Source of the DNA: Ciborinia camelliae
Taxonomy: Eukaryota; Ascomycota; Leotiomycetes; Helotiales; Sclerotiniaceae
Length of the DNA: 64,000 bases
Assembly: GCA_025890175.1 (NCBI GenBank)
Contig: JANPYM010000014.1
Location: 443,052 to 507,051, forward strand
Direction of reading: 5' to 3'
Shown here: positions 1-13,872 of the stretch, piece after piece
How positions within the stretch are numbered: position 1 is the stretch's first letter
Layout of the letters: the number at the start of each line of letters is the position of its first letter
Translations under genes and position numbers: made by a program
Notes under the pieces: model-generated
Seen by the model: only the letters and a program-made list of their open reading frames with translations
Databases searched by the model: none
Told to the model about the DNA's origin: nothing

Positions 1-1874
1 TGGGTCCGGTCCGGTCTCAAGCTGGAAACGAGGGATCTGGGGGACGAGGTCCTGGTTGAAGAAACAAGGGTCAGCGTAATTTGTAGATCCAAGTAAATAA
101 GGCGACCAATGATAAACATCAATTTCAATTGTAAAAATAAATTGAATGTGGGTCAATTGAACTGAGACCTCTATAGGGATAAAAAGGGGACCAAACTTGT
201 TTCGAAACGTTGAGGATGAGGCGTGCGAGGAATGGGGGCAATATCAGAGAAGTTCAAAATAATAATAATAATAAGCTTTTCCGAAGAATATTTCAAGAAA
301 TTTCGGAAATTCGAGGAAAAGTGTGTGTTGCGGGAAGCCGATAAAAGGGATTCTTATGCGGTTTTGTCTCCACACCACACCGATACCCGTAGATCACCAC
401 ACCCTTATAAAGAAAGGTGTTTTGGTAACCAGTTGGGAGGGATGGGGAAAAAAGCTTGACCCGAACATTCGGGTAAAAAAACCTCGAATTGAAAGAAGCT
501 GGATGAAGGAGGGAGAAAGCGAATCCACAAAGTTCAAGCAAGATAAAAGAGATATATGAACAATGGACAACTCGGTGATATCAATCAGCCTGTAGGTATT
601 GGGCAGAAACCATCAAGGAATAACCTTGTTTACCAAATGTACGAGAAGAAGGGAGGGAGTAAAAGTTGCTTTTTCTTGAGTGCTTTAGTTCAATGGTTGT
701 GTATCTGGTATCTGTAGGTAGGTAATGAGTAATAATGGGCGGCGAGTCGTCAATCGTCAATGCCACCACCAATGGACTAGTGATGCAATATGCGGTCAGT
801 TGGTTGGAGGGGTTTGGATATGTCTGTACGTATGTACGGTGGCTCCTGGGGAAAGTTTATATTGGATGAATGCGATGGCAAGTTTGGCGATTTCCAAGCA
901 TGAAAAAAAGCAAGATTCCCCTCGTGAGATATAAGATATTCGAGACGAAAACTCACGTCGAATCCTCTAGGAAAGGGAATAGGGGGAATAGCTTATCCTA
1001 TCCTACCACGACTTTTCCGAGTATCGTATGGGCAAAAAGTAATGGTGTTGCGATGTGTTGTCAGTAACTCCAATGTAAGCATTGAAGAGATGGAAGAAAA
1101 AGCAACAAAATTTTAAGCAGCACATGAAATTTCGAGAATAAGAAAAAAGGGAAATAGAAAAGAATGTTGACGATAGGGATCACGGAAGACGAGAATAACC
1201 AAGGGTAATATGCAAACAATGCATCTCTTATGCTGGAAAGATGATTTCTCTACCAATTGCAATTGTTGATTCAAATTAAGTCTTGAATGCATGCGTTGTT
1301 CGATCGATCGAAACTTTCCAAAAGAGAAAGGGAAAGAGAGAGGGAAAGGGAAAGGGAAGAGAGAGTGAGATAGAGTGAGTAAGGTAAGAGACAAAAAGGT
1401 ACAAATACAATACATCATGTTGCGGTAGGTAGGTATGTACGAGTAAGCTGTCCGTCCTTGTCCTTGTTGTCCTTGAGTAGAAGATGCAGAAGATGCAGAA
1501 GATTTGCATTGGAAAGCGAAGAAAGTCAAGATGTGATTCGTGAACCAAGAAGAGAAGTGCATGAGGTTAATAACATGTGACCCGAAGCAAGGGATGAGCA
1601 AATTAGGTAGGTATGATTAAGTACCTATGATTAGCTAAGCCGGCATTTGGATAAGTGAAGTGAAGTGGAAGTGGAAATGGAATCTCGTCTGAAACCGAAA
1701 AGTACTAACCTAACATAGTAGTATTGTTGTCCCGTCCCGCGTCTCCTTACCCTTGCCGATAATCGTGAAATCGCGGTCGGATGTAAATATTGACTTTCGA
1801 TAATATTGTCAACCTTTGAATCCAGCAACCACGGAAAGACACAACCCCAAGCAAAAACGTTCACAACCTTCAAA
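1..1874. other. Gene-free upstream region
   Basis: No reading frame here has a recognisable domain, a convincing start or splice-linked partners. The stretch contains a (AAT)n run near 260-275, a purine-rich GGGAAAGAGA tract at about 1321-1380, and a GTAGGTAGGTA micro-cluster near 1425-1436. The last few hundred bases are presumably the promoter and 5' leader of the Spc34 gene. Confidence 0.5.
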
Positions 1875-2667
1875 ATGTCTCTACTGGAAAGGCATCTAGA
1901 ACAAATTGCTCTCTCGGCAGATTCAATAGCTTCATTACCGTAAGTACTTTTCCCCCTCACTCAAACACATCAACTAACCCCACTATCACAGCTTTCCCCC
2001 TCCCCAAATCTTCACCAATGCCCTCCTCTCCAATCAAGACATTACCGCCCTAATCCGCGACACTGAACCCCACGAGCGCGCACTCTTCTCTGTCCCTCCA
2101 CCTCCACCACCCCCTACCCAAATAGCTCCCGAACCCAAATCTTCTTCTTCCCGCCGCCAAACCGTCTTCAACGTAACATCCGGCGAAGTAGCTCCTGCAT
2201 CTGGTCCTAATGGTCGTGCGCCGAGGCGCAATACTGCTGTTGCTGCTGTACTTGGTGCAGAATTACATTCGCAGGTTCGCAAAACGGAGAGTGGGAGGGG
2301 AGAGGTTGATGTGGAGGTTTTGTTGAAGGGTGCGGAGAAATTAAATGGGGTATACCCAGTACAAGGAGTTCCGGAGAGAATAAGAGCTCTGAGGATTAGG
2401 TATGCGCAATTGAAGGAGACTGTTAAGAGACATGAACAGAAGGTGCAGAAACAGACGAGAGAGTTGGAGAGGATGAATAGGGGTGATGAGTTCGAGAGTG
2501 GTGGGGAGGAGAACCAGCAGGAGAATGAAGAGCCATCAGAGATAGAGGTTACGGATGAAGATCTGAGGAGGGAGGAAAGGGAGATTAGGGAATTGGAGAG
2601 GAAGAAGAAGGCGTTGGAAGAGAGGGTAACCGGGATGGAGAGGGACTTGGGAGGATTACTGAGATGA
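1875..2667 (+). CDS. SPC34: DASH complex subunit Spc34
   Basis: Kinetochore protein of the DASH/Dam1 complex, the fungal ring that couples kinetochores to spindle microtubules. The model is two exons, 1875-1939 and 1992-2667, giving 246 aa. The 52-nt intron has a GTAAGT donor, CTAAC branch point and CACAG acceptor. The N-terminus MSLLERHLEQI, followed after the junction by PFPPPKIFTNALLSN-like sequence (here PFPPPQIFTNALLS), is the family's typical start. The middle is a proline- and basic-rich linker with RRQTVFN and PRRNTAVA, good candidate phosphosites. The C-terminal half (about residues 140-246) is a highly charged coiled coil. The ATG sits in a caaaATGt context. The family call comes from overall pattern recognition. 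Confidence 0.86.
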
Positions 2668-5600
2668 TATCCCAGATGCTTATTTTGAGCAAGGATGCTG
2701 ATCATGAGCATGTTGGGATGAGTATGCCCATTTGATTTTACGATTTATGAGGCTGCATAGTTTTTGATACCCGGATTATGGAGGAGTTGTCATGTTCTGC
2801 ATTTATTTATGTGATACCTCCGAATATTTGTGAGCGTTTGTTTGTTTGCTTTCATGTGCCAGGCACTTCACCAAGTGTTGCAGAACAACTCACTTTAATG
2901 AAGTGAGTACAAGGTCAATTTGTAAATTGCATTAGCTGAAACTAGGTACCTTTACCAATTGCTCTTCATTTTTTTGTTCTACTTAATTTAGTGCAGTCTA
3001 CTGCTCCTAACACTTGAAGCAAGTGTAGATACCAATGCAGATAGTTTTCATTCTACCTGACCCTCCAGATAAATCATTTGTGGTGGTAGATGTTTGTGTT
3101 TTGATGAAGATCATATAGTATAATCTTTAACCCACTTGAAGTATTGTGAGATAGATAATATGCCACAGTTCACAAATCTCTACCAACTTTCTTTCTTTCC
3201 TCTTTCCCAACCAAAAGCTTCAGATAGGCTTTCAGTTCCCAGTATGTGTTTTATCTGTGTTTGGGAACCTTTTTTTTTGCCCCCAATTCAGTCATTGTAT
3301 CAAAATACAAGGAACAATCAAAGGCATAGTATATTATGGATGGCAGTTTATTCGTTTATAAACTCTTGAGCAGTGGTTGACCTAGCTTTATTTAATACAT
3401 TATTTCCAAAGTTCCAATGGTATTACTCATTGTTCAATATGGTGTGTATCGGTGTGTATCAGTTCATGGTTTCTTGCACTTTGGTTTCATCACTCGAGAC
3501 ATGTATTAGATATCACTATATGAGTCAGTGTAGCTGGCTGCTAAGGTTCAAGCAAGAATAGCTTATATCAGATGCAAGACTAGCATGTCCATGACAACCA
3601 TGAACTGTCCATATATCCTGAAGAAGACCTAATTTACCTCTGTCCCTCACCCCACAATACCCCCCTTCTCTCCTCATCAAACTCTTCCCCAGATCAAACC
3701 CCTCTCCATCTATCCATCCATCCATCCATCCCCTCAAAAGAAAACTTCCCTCCCAAAACTACACCACCCTCTCCACTCTCAACCTCTCAACCTCTCAACC
3801 TCACTCTCCATTCATAAATCTCTCCCATATCTTTAAACACATTCTTACATCACCAATCTCACCAATCTCGCCCCAACTTTCTCTCCCCAAGTCACCCAAA
3901 CCCCAAACCTTAAAACAATCAATCTTTCAACCCTTGGCAAAAATTCTCATTTTTTGTTATATGGCTCTATCACTGTCGAAAAATGTTGTCTTTGGAAAGT
4001 ATGGGGCATGTAACAGTCTGGTGGTCACTCGGAGGGAAGGTGGTGCTTGATTCGATGAATTGGGAAGGTTATAAATGCTGATGGAATGGAAGTTAAGGGG
4101 GAGTGGGGTTAAGTTGTGGGGAGGGGATGAGAGATGTGCATGAGGAGTTAGAAGAGAGTTTTTATGTCGTGGTTGTTTTTATTGTTGCTATTAGTAGCAG
4201 CGTTGGTTTTACTGTTATTGCGTGGAGTTCCTTGTAGATAGATGTCTTTCTTGTTTATCCTATGCATAGAAGAAATTCTTTCAGAAAACCCCCCATCAAA
4301 ACTATGTTTCCGAGTCCTGTCAGAAAAGTAACCCAGTCAAACTCCTGTTTCGGCTTCCATCAAAGGTTCCAATTTTCCATTAACTCATATGATTCTTTGG
4401 CTTCCCGTTCTATTTTATAGATGGATATGGAGGCTGGAGGCTTTTGTATTGATTCAGATTTTGTCAAGGTTCATAAATGTGTTGGAGACTTAATATTTTT
4501 CTTTGCTATGATTAAATCTACACTTTCACAGACTTGGATATAGTATTTCAAATCAGAGTATCCATAGTAGTAGTGTAGTAGTAAGTTATTCACCCTGAGA
4601 AACCTTCGCTCACCATGTAAATAGCTCTCAAGTTTCTGGATTACAGAGTTCCTGTAAGTACAGATTATTGGAGTACCATCAAAAGTTTAGGACCCAGTAT
4701 GTGTGTGTACTAAAACCCCTCTGTTTGGGCCAAGAGATTCTATCTCTTGACTGTTGTGGGCTTGAAACAGCCTCATTATCGCCGTCACTTTCATGACTAT
4801 TGTTACTGAATGTATAAGACCCAACTATTTTGCTATCGTTCTGCTTTTCACCATCATCTAGGTCTGCAGACTGATTGATAGAAAGTCTGCACAAAGCTTT
4901 GTGTCTGTGTCAGACATGATTTGATACTTTGTCCATGAATATCGGTACTGATTTATAATCCTCTCACCATATTTAGGCTCAAGATTTGAGATCAACAGAC
5001 AGACTGTGTAAACTGTGTGAAGCAACAGTAGGCGAACAGATTTGTGAATGTTTGAATCCTAGTTCATCTAACCCCCAATCAATTCTTTCTCAAATCAACA
5101 ATCTTATTGTGTGATCTGCAACAAATCATTTGATCAAATTGTAAAATATACAGAGAAATATTCAAACAATATTTTGAAACTCGACTTTGATATCGCCCTA
5201 TGAGTCCGTACACCCACTGCCGAAGCTGCGTTCTAAATCTTGATAACTAAGAGTGAAGAATCAACGACTAAGATCTCAAGGCCCAAGAAAATCTGGATTT
5301 TACCTGGAACCTTATCATATACATATATCTTGCCTCTAACTCGGAAGATAGTGAAATGTTGCCAGTTCTTGCCGTTGCACTTGCTTGGCTGCTGTCGTTC
5401 TCAATGCCATCACCATTCATCTACCTATGGCCCATAATGTATGGTGAAGGTTTGAATACCTGATTTGAAACTGTATCCTTGCGTCTAGAGTTTCCAATAT
5501 CTTGGAGCTGAGAGCTGCCTGCCACAAAAAAACAGAAAAAATATAAAATTTGCTTGATGTCTCTGATACTTTATAAAAGTCTACATCAGAAATATTTCAA

Positions 5601-5736
5601 GATTTGAAAAGATGTGATGGTGTCACCCTAATCCATGGACTCTGGGTAGCTTCAATGGCCCGAGAATCTCTCCTTCTTGGAATGTGCTATGTTAAAACTG
5701 ATAACATCTATATTTATAAATAAATATTGAACGGCG

Positions 5737-5878
5737 AAAATCGATATGGATATTAGGTCTGTTACCCCCGGAAAGCCGATACGGATATGAATTCTGTTAC
5801 CCTCGGAAAGCCGATACGGATATGAATTCCGTTATCCCCGGAAAGTCGATACGGATATGAATTCTGTTATCCCCGGTA
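5737..5878. repeat. 35-bp minisatellite
   Basis: Tandem units of exactly 35 bp start at 5761, 5796, 5831 and 5866 (partial). A diverged copy precedes them at 5737-5760. Each unit contains CCGGAAAGCCGATACGGATA and ends GAATTCTGTTA. Differences between units are mostly C/T transitions (GTTACC/GTTATC, AAGCC/AAGTC). Confidence 0.9.
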
Positions 5879-6674
5879 ATAGCGCAAGCTAGTACTGACT
5901 CACCAACGGTTTTATTCTCTACACGATAACCTTTTCTCCGTCGAAATGAGGGCATCCATATACCTTACGTGTTGATGATAATATACGAGAATAGCTTTAT
6001 CTTGTCCATGCATGTGGGTGGAGCTCTACCTCACTTCCGGGCGCCGGAATCCTTTAATTCTCCGCGTTCCTGCTTTTTTCCCGATAGACAGAAGGCAAAT
6101 GTCAATCAAGTGCTCAGAGCTCTATCCATAATTTGACCTGAAAATGCAGATAGAAAGTCCATTTCGGCATGAGTGGGATGGTGAGCAAGCAACCTTCCTC
6201 AAGCAAGCCAGTGCTCCGTCTGCTATTGCCCCACACATGATTTGCTTAACATACGACTAATGCCTAACAGACCCTAAGATATTATTGCTTTCAAATCTTG
6301 CGGTAAGATATACGAAGTATTGTTTTTCCTCGGATCGATTACTATACCTCAACGATGACGTTGGATGACAAAGACGGCTTTAAATAATGGTGTAACATTC
6401 CGTTGCGGTGCCAAATAGGGCTGATACTGATACATGATCTGAACATAGTGATTGATAGCCTATAAATCAGGGGAGTAAGGTTAAGCGACGGGTTTAATTG
6501 CCTTTTCGCAGTGCCGCAACCCCGCCGTCCTATCATATGGATGTAATGACTAACCTTACCTTTTACTCAAGTGGGTATCGTTTCCATACCGATTTATTTT
6601 GTCTAAAATTATTTATCTGTGCCAATAGACTATTTGAGTTGTAAGTCTAAAACTGTTGTAGCAAGAAAGCTACG

Positions 6675-6794
6675 GAGGTATGTGGTCTAATTATTATCTG
6701 ACCGCCTTTGTATTGCATCCAACCAAATCATTCTGCCCATGCAAATGAATCCTTGCGAGCCGGTCAACCAGTCCCTAATTAGACCACATACCTC
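6675..6794. repeat. Inverted-repeat unit (possible small MITE)
   Basis: A perfect 19-bp inverted repeat, GAGGTATGTGGTCTAATTA, lies at 6675-6693 and as its reverse complement at 6776-6794. It extends outward as CTAC with one mismatch to about 24 bp. The 82-bp loop has no reading frame. No target-site duplication is clear, so it may be a degraded MITE or a simple snapback. Confidence 0.7.
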
Positions 6795-7106
6795 AGTAGG
6801 TAGTTTATACTAACTATAAAAGTTATTTTTTTAATATAAATAGAAGAAGATCCACCACATGGTGGACTAAACCCTAAATCCACGAATCTGACGCCTCACA
6901 GATACTTTTATATCCACGCCAATGTCATGATTTACCAGCAACGAGTGCTCTGGTAAGCACTTGGAGATGGATGTGTATGGGCCCATTATACGTCAACTAT
7001 GGTGGGTTACCAATAGTTGTGCGACCGAAAGAGATAGATGCAGCAATGTCTTCTCAACAAACATGCAGTGATTACCAACCGTACGATGAAAGTACCCGTG
7101 TGATGG

Positions 7107-7114
7107 TATAAAAG
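7107..7114 (+). promoter_or_regulatory. TATA box of the aldolase gene
   Basis: TATAAAAG lies about 180 bp upstream of the aldolase start codon. It is followed by a pyrimidine-rich segment (CTCTTCAAG) near 7160 that could hold the transcription start. Position and consensus fit a fungal core promoter. Confidence 0.5.
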
Positions 7115-7295
7115 GTCAGATATGTCGCGTCCAGTCTGCTTTTTCATATTCACATTTTCCTCTCTTCAAGTTCAATACATATATACACAGAAGTCTCTTC
7201 AATACATCGCTACTTCATCTCCCTTAAAAGAATCTACCTCACAGCACTCAGGATCAGCAATTTCCATATAAAAGACCTTCATACCAACTTTCACC

Positions 7296-8298
7296 ATGAA
7301 TGCACTTATGTCTGCTTTAACATCTGGCCCGAATGGCAACTCCAACTCCAACTCCAAACCCCATGACGGTGTTCTGGCATACAGAGCCCCTTCCCTCCTA
7401 CAACCCCATAGAGCACGTGACGCCATTCGGGATGCTCATGATGGCAAAATACCACCCCTTATTGGATTCTTTGTCGCTCTACCTTCTCCGCCTGTTGCTA
7501 AAATAGCAGCTCAATTGGGTTATGATTGCGTCTGGATTGATTGGGAACACACTTCTATGAGCGTTGAAACTATGACGCAAATGGTCCACGATGTTCAGTT
7601 TATGAGCGAGGGAAAGAGTTTTGCTATTGTTCGGTAAACTATCCACACTATATTCATAAGACTCCTCTGATAAATGTTACAGTGTCCCGGGTCACGATCA
7701 CGCATCCATAGGATATGCTTTAGATGCCGGAGCCTCCCTCCTCGTCCCACAAGTCGATACTGTCGAACAAGCGAAACATGTCGTATCTTCCGCCAAATTC
7801 GGCGCCGTACGCAACGGAACTCGTTCAGCTCCTCCAGCCCGCTTCTTAATGGGTATTTCTGACACCACTATCGACTCCTCCAAATCCATCTGGGAGAATG
7901 TAAACAATCAAGCAGCCATTATAATCCAGATTGAAACTCTTCAAGCTATCCACAACCTTGACGACATCCTTACTGAGTGTGGTGAACACATTGATTCTGT
8001 CTGGCTCGGTTCGTTAGATGCACGTATCAGTATGGGTTTACCTGGTCTGTGGGGTGATGAAAAGGAGTGGACTGATGCGGTGGCGTTGTATGAGAGTACC
8101 CTGGCGAAACATAATATGCCTTCCAGTGGCATGGCCATGGGTTTCTCGGTGGAGGCGAAGTTGGGAATGGCCAGAGGAAAGAGCTTATTGATTAGTGGCA
8201 GTGATATTTTCGCGTTGATGATGCAGGGAGGTGAAGCCAAACAGATGCATCAGAATTTAGTGGCTCACGATCATAGTGGGATCTACAAGAAGTTGTGA
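7296..8298 (+). CDS. HpcH/HpaI family aldolase
   Basis: Class II pyruvate-dependent aldolase of the 4-hydroxy-2-oxovalerate / 2-dehydro-3-deoxyglucarate type, which cleaves 2-oxo acids to pyruvate plus an aldehyde. Two exons, 7296-7633 and 7683-8298, join in frame across a 49-nt intron (CG|GTAAAC ... TTACAG|TGTC) to give 317 aa. Visible family signatures are GYDCVWIDWEHTSMS, which carries the catalytic histidine region; RVPGHDHASIGYALDAGASLLVPQ after the junction; and IIIQIET with the metal-binding glutamate. The aspartate in WLGSLDARISMG fits the second metal ligand. The C-terminus HSGIYKKL is usual for fungal members. The substrate cannot be told from sequence. An alternative start is the second Met (MSAL), five codons in. 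Confidence 0.88.
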
Positions 8299-9736
8299 GA
8301 GGATTTTGTCTCTGAAAGGAAAGTAGCGTATGTTTTCTAATTTAGTATACTCAAAAAGATAATTCTCAACTCTTAGAGAATATTGAACTTATTGTATTGT
8401 TGTATCGAGCTAGTGTATGTAGAACTATTTTATAACAACAGAGAATAGGCTTACAAAATGTGGAGTAATTCGATTGAAGCTATGCACGGCTGAAACTCTG
8501 ATAGTGTAATCTGTCAATAATCCATACCAGCCTATAAAATGGTCAAGTGGTTTGTTTTCTAACAACCAATAAACAATTGGGGAGAAAGATACTTTCCCTT
8601 CCAGGATCCAACCAGTCTAAAAGAAGAGCTCGCATTTTTCTTTTAAATATGATGACATCGGTGAAATTGTGTCTTTTCGTCATCAATTATCCTTACAGGA
8701 CGTCACTACACAACCTTCTCCTTCATTGCCTAGTCCTTTCAAAACATTATGACCAAATTTCACCAACTTGCCGTCAAATATATACTCCATACATTAGCAA
8801 TAGCTTCAGATTTCCTACTTTCCGCATACCGAAGAGAACTTGGCGCTAGACTAGCGTGAACATCTCCCAATAAAATGGCCTAGTGCTTCATCTTGCTGGA
8901 ACCGAAAATTTTGCCAGCATCCTTATTACTGTAAACAACGGTGGTATAATGACCCTATTGGTGGATACAATTGGCTCCATGCGCATGTGTAAGCATAGGT
9001 TCGGTAGCCCACTCCTCTATATTATGGAGAAATCATATGAGCTTTCTCGTCGCTAGATATCTTTTCTGATTATCCGTCGACTAGATTACTTTTCCTTCTC
9101 AGCATTCCATAGGTCAGAGATTGGAACATTAGGGCAATCGTCCTAAATCCAGATAAAGTTCGACAGTCTCAATGCATAATTTCTCATTCTCATTGCCAGG
9201 ATATGCCGATTCTCCAAATTTATCGGGTAAGGGATCCTAAGAATCTTCTAATATCGATTGTTCTCTCTGGACTTCCCACCGTCCATACCTCTCAGGAACA
9301 CCCTCTATAGCAGAAGTGACGAATCAATATATCTTGTGTCATCCTTCTGCCACCTGCCAACATTGCCTCGGCAGGCGCCATATCTAATAATATAGAATCT
9401 GTTTCATGGGGACAATGCCCTCTTCCAGGAGCAGATGAGTATGATAACGCGATCAAGTGAGCTTTCAAAGGCAAAAGAGAACTTTTTCCAATGAATGCCA
9501 TCCGGTCTTCTTCTCTTAGTAAATCTGGTTTCTTGAGTTTGATATTAAAGTCATATCAAACTTACAAACTTACAATCTTAGTTTCTGCTTTATTTTCCTA
9601 GTTTCTCAATACCCTCGCCATTATATGTAAATGCCAAATGTTGTTCCACCGAAGACAAGGGCTTATGTTTATTACGAATATCCTTCTTCATAAATGTTGA
9701 TATACAATAGTTCTATATACAATAGCTTAGTCATCG

Positions 9737-9777
9737 AGCTAAGTTATATGGAATCTCCGATTCCATAGAACTTAGCT
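9737..9777. repeat. Short near-perfect hairpin
   Basis: The arms AGCTAAGTT..ATGGAATC and GATTCCAT..AACTTAGCT pair over 17 bp with one 2-nt internal loop (AT against AG) and about a 3-nt terminal loop. No gene is adjacent. Confidence 0.65.
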
Positions 9778-12434
9778 AGTTACACAATAATATAATGGTT
9801 AATAATAAATAAACAATGGAATGTTTTGAGATACCTGAGAAAACTCCTATGACGTTTGAGGCTGTGCCATTAAGGAGTGAACTTCGCTTAGTTTCTTGAT
9901 GGGATTGAGGATATACTATCTATGAAAGACATTTTCTCTTCATCAATTTTGACAAGAATCATACTTCTTGCTGGTATCAAACTCAATGATAAAAGTGCGC
10001 AGATGACTGACAACAAAAAATAAACAAATTCGAACAATATTATGGCCCCGGACCTTAGATTCTCGATGTCAGCCCATTATCACAGTAACGATAATTTTAA
10101 GTTGAGGTGATGCCACTCATTATCCATTACAGAGCATCTTCCGGTTTTTGCCCTTTCTTATTTACTACTTGAACGCACCAGATGAGTATTTATTTATAGG
10201 CTCAAATTTTGGACCCCCAAAACATCATGCTGAATAATATACACTTCCATACAACTGACCTCTATCATGTCCCCCACATCTACTTCAAGTTTTCTGTATG
10301 AGTCGTGTATATAAGGAGCCTCTTCCTCTATAACATCTCAATATCATGCTAAGATAAAAATCGCCACACGTACTTCAAATGGGTGCCGATACCCAGTCAT
10401 TCACCCACCTGATCAAACTTCCGTATCTCCAGAAATTGCCCATGTCAAATCCATCCAGTTCCAAACTTACGAATTATATTTCTCCTTTGAATAACTTCTA
10501 AACTTTATCAAGGCGACAACGACATTGAGATGTGTAAAAATAACAATAAATGAACAGTGCAAAGCTATTGGGATAGTGGAATAATTTGACAATGCCTATA
10601 CATAACATACCTGATTTCGAATAACGGTCTAGCACTGGCAGATATTATCAAGCTCTCACCATCTGGCAATTGATATTATTAAGAATTCCTAATTTTGAGT
10701 CTGAAAGGCGAATTGGATAAAGTTAATTCCAACAACCTTGTAACTTAGGTAGCTAGGACGTAGATAGATATATCTAGATCGTCCCATCACTCAGAATATA
10801 TTCCATTTACATACCTTTGCTCTAATTCTTCGTCCCCCGACTTCGCATCTCAAGTCTTCTCACGTGGCAGACCTAACCATATAGACTCCCGGATCGATCA
10901 TGCAAAGGGTATATAAACACAGCTCTATTCCATCTCTGCTATATCAAACCCACGAAAACAAAAGTCTGGAATCACAAACATAGTGACTTCAGCACAACGA
11001 CCAAATATGCATATCCTTGATTCAAATTTGATACAGTTGAGCTCTCTTTTGTCAATATAGAAGAACCTAAATCTCCCATCTAAAATCAACAACAATTATC
11101 CCAAATATCACATCAAAACAATAACAAAACCCCCACCAAAGTCCATTGTCAAATATGCAAATCCATTCTAAAGTGTTGGTATCTTGTCAGCCACAGAACT
11201 CCTCGCCCCAAATCCATATATATTTCTTGGATAGCAAAACGCACTAGTTATAATCTTGACACTTCGACTTATGGCTCATACAATGGTGATTGGGATTTGA
11301 AAAGCGAAGCGGGTCTTGAGATGATTTATATACCTAGGTAGGTAGTTAGGTATTCAAATCACAACTTGTCCTTCATTGTAAATTTGATAGTGTGTGGAGT
11401 GACAGGAGTTACATCGATTCACTGCCATCATTCACGATCGCCTGACCAGGTATGTAGGTGTTGTACTGCCGTGCAATAACTGCTTTCAACAAGCGCTTCC
11501 CTAATCGAAATTCTCTTCCCTCATAACAACCGAGTTCAGGTATAAAAGCACACTCTGCTTCGACTTTCTTCAAATATTCAAGGGGCTTAAATGGGTTGGA
11601 GAATCCCATTCAAGGGATAAGCTTGACGAACAGATTGTCGCCCGAAAAGTGTCACCTTGCATGTCCACATCTGTACCGAATTCTGGTTCCAATAAGCTAA
11701 AAGGCCGGGTCTCCTAATGCAGTAATCTTAGATTTATCATCAGGCAGGAACTTTTGTTGTCAGTTCAGCATTTCTGATAACTACCGTCATATATTTCCGC
11801 CTCTTGTTATGACGAAAAAGACTTTATCCCTTGAATCTTTCATACCATATCTAGGTAGATAAGGATAGGTAATCAATGTATTTCAGCTGCCAGTTAGACC
11901 AAGCACACTCGCATACTCCTTAACCTAGTTATATTGTGACTGGATATTACTATATTTCTTCCCCCACAAAAGAAGAAAAACCGCGCGTTTATATACATAC
12001 CCACAACTTTAAGATACGGCTTTTACTGTAAGAGTTTAGTGTCAAGGGTACTGTGATCATGATGTATGAAATTTAGAGAATTCGAGGAATTCGATCTTGT
12101 ATGAAAACATCAAAAAATATATCCTTCTTTTTCCCCCTTCCCTTTTTCCACCCCAAAAAACCAACAGAAAAAAAACAACAACAACACCGAGCTATCTTTA
12201 TAGACAGACTAGTTATAGTTATTCCATGGAAATTTTCAAAAACCGAAGACTTCTTTTCATTTATGCCAATGTGCTATATTAAACTGCAATACAATTCCTA
12301 TTGTGCGAAATTCCCACTTTTACAAAATCAAGAATAGTAAATAGAGTTTTCCAAAGAATAAGTAGAGTGAAGAGACTTTTTTTTTTGGTATGAATGGTTT
12401 TGATTGTTTCTTGTTGATATAATTTGGGTATTGC

Positions 12435-12726
<292 letters not shown>

Positions 12727-13037
12727 TTCAATATAATTTTTACCTGATTTTCTCCCTTTTAATATATCCTTATGATCTCATACACTCATTTTCTCTCACA
12801 CCCCCCTATATAGATACCCCACCATCCTTCTCTCCTCTCCACCTCCTCTCTTCCTCCCGTTTTCGTCTCTCTCCCCCTCTCCTCCCTCCACCTCCTCTCC
12901 TCTACCCATATATCCACCCCCTCCCTCCCCCCAAGCCCAAACCCAAACCTCAAACCCAAGCCTCATCCTCTCTTCTCCCCCATCCCCCATCCCCTCATCC
13001 CCCCATACCCATCCACATAAATGAAATTCTCGAAGCC

Positions 13038-13104
13038 CTGCCCTTCCCTGCCCTTCTCTGCCCTGCCCTTCTCTGCCCTGCCCTTCTCTGCCCTGCCCTG
13101 CCCA
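13038..13104. repeat. 15-bp pyrimidine minisatellite
   Basis: About four copies of a CTGCCCTTCTCTGCC-type 15-bp unit, grading into CCCTG repeats. It lies next to a long C/T-rich tract and has no coding context. Confidence 0.85.
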
Positions 13105-13872
13105 GGCCGGTGCCGATCATCAAGATATGAACTTTTATATACTCATATAACTATGCAGGTAGGTAACACGTATGTACATGATATATCCCCATCCCCTCTC
13201 TAACATTATTAGATTAGCTTGATGGTAGATTAGCTTGATGATAGATTACCATGATGGATTTAAAGGAAAAGAAAAAAGTGAATACAACACAATACAACAC
13301 GATACGTACGTACATTCCGATTACCATTCACAGGGTTATTCAAAAGGGTATATGTGTAAAAAAAAGGAAAAAAAGAAGAAAAACAGAAGATATACCAGTA
13401 AACAAAGAATCTTTCTTATACATGCATCTCGAGGACCACTAGCATTAATCCAAATCCAAATCTACGGTGGGAAATTCATGGCATATATATATGAAGTTTA
13501 AGGCAACTAACACCCGAATGCATGAAAATGAAAATAAAAATGAATAATAATTGGAACGGCACAGTAAAGTAAAGAAAAATAACTTCATTGGAATATGCTG
13601 TTATGTTCTCCACGTTCTACACGCTCTACCCATTCTGCTATAGTACAGGTCGTACCAGGATATACATTAAGTGGTAGGTACGGTACGTACGCTGCGCTAG
13701 CTGAACCCGAACCCGAACCAAGCCCCAGGCCGGAAAAATAACTTAAAAGAAAGGGATAAAAAAAAGAAATCAAAAGGGTATCTCATCACATCCTATCATA
13801 TCACATCCCATCTCCCCAACACTGACCCCAAAGCCAAATAAAGTAACTTTCATCAAGACCTTCATGCACAAA

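Larger units (their letters stand above)
2668..7106. other. Long gene-free stretch
   Basis: No supported coding gene in about 4.4 kb. Contents: a pyrimidine-rich block at about 3640-3930 with CATC tetranucleotide repeats at 3711-3728, AT-rich sequence, a 35-bp minisatellite and a 120-bp inverted-repeat unit (listed separately). A minus-strand frame at 4679-4894 reads as 71 residues without recognisable features and is not called as a gene. Confidence 0.45.
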
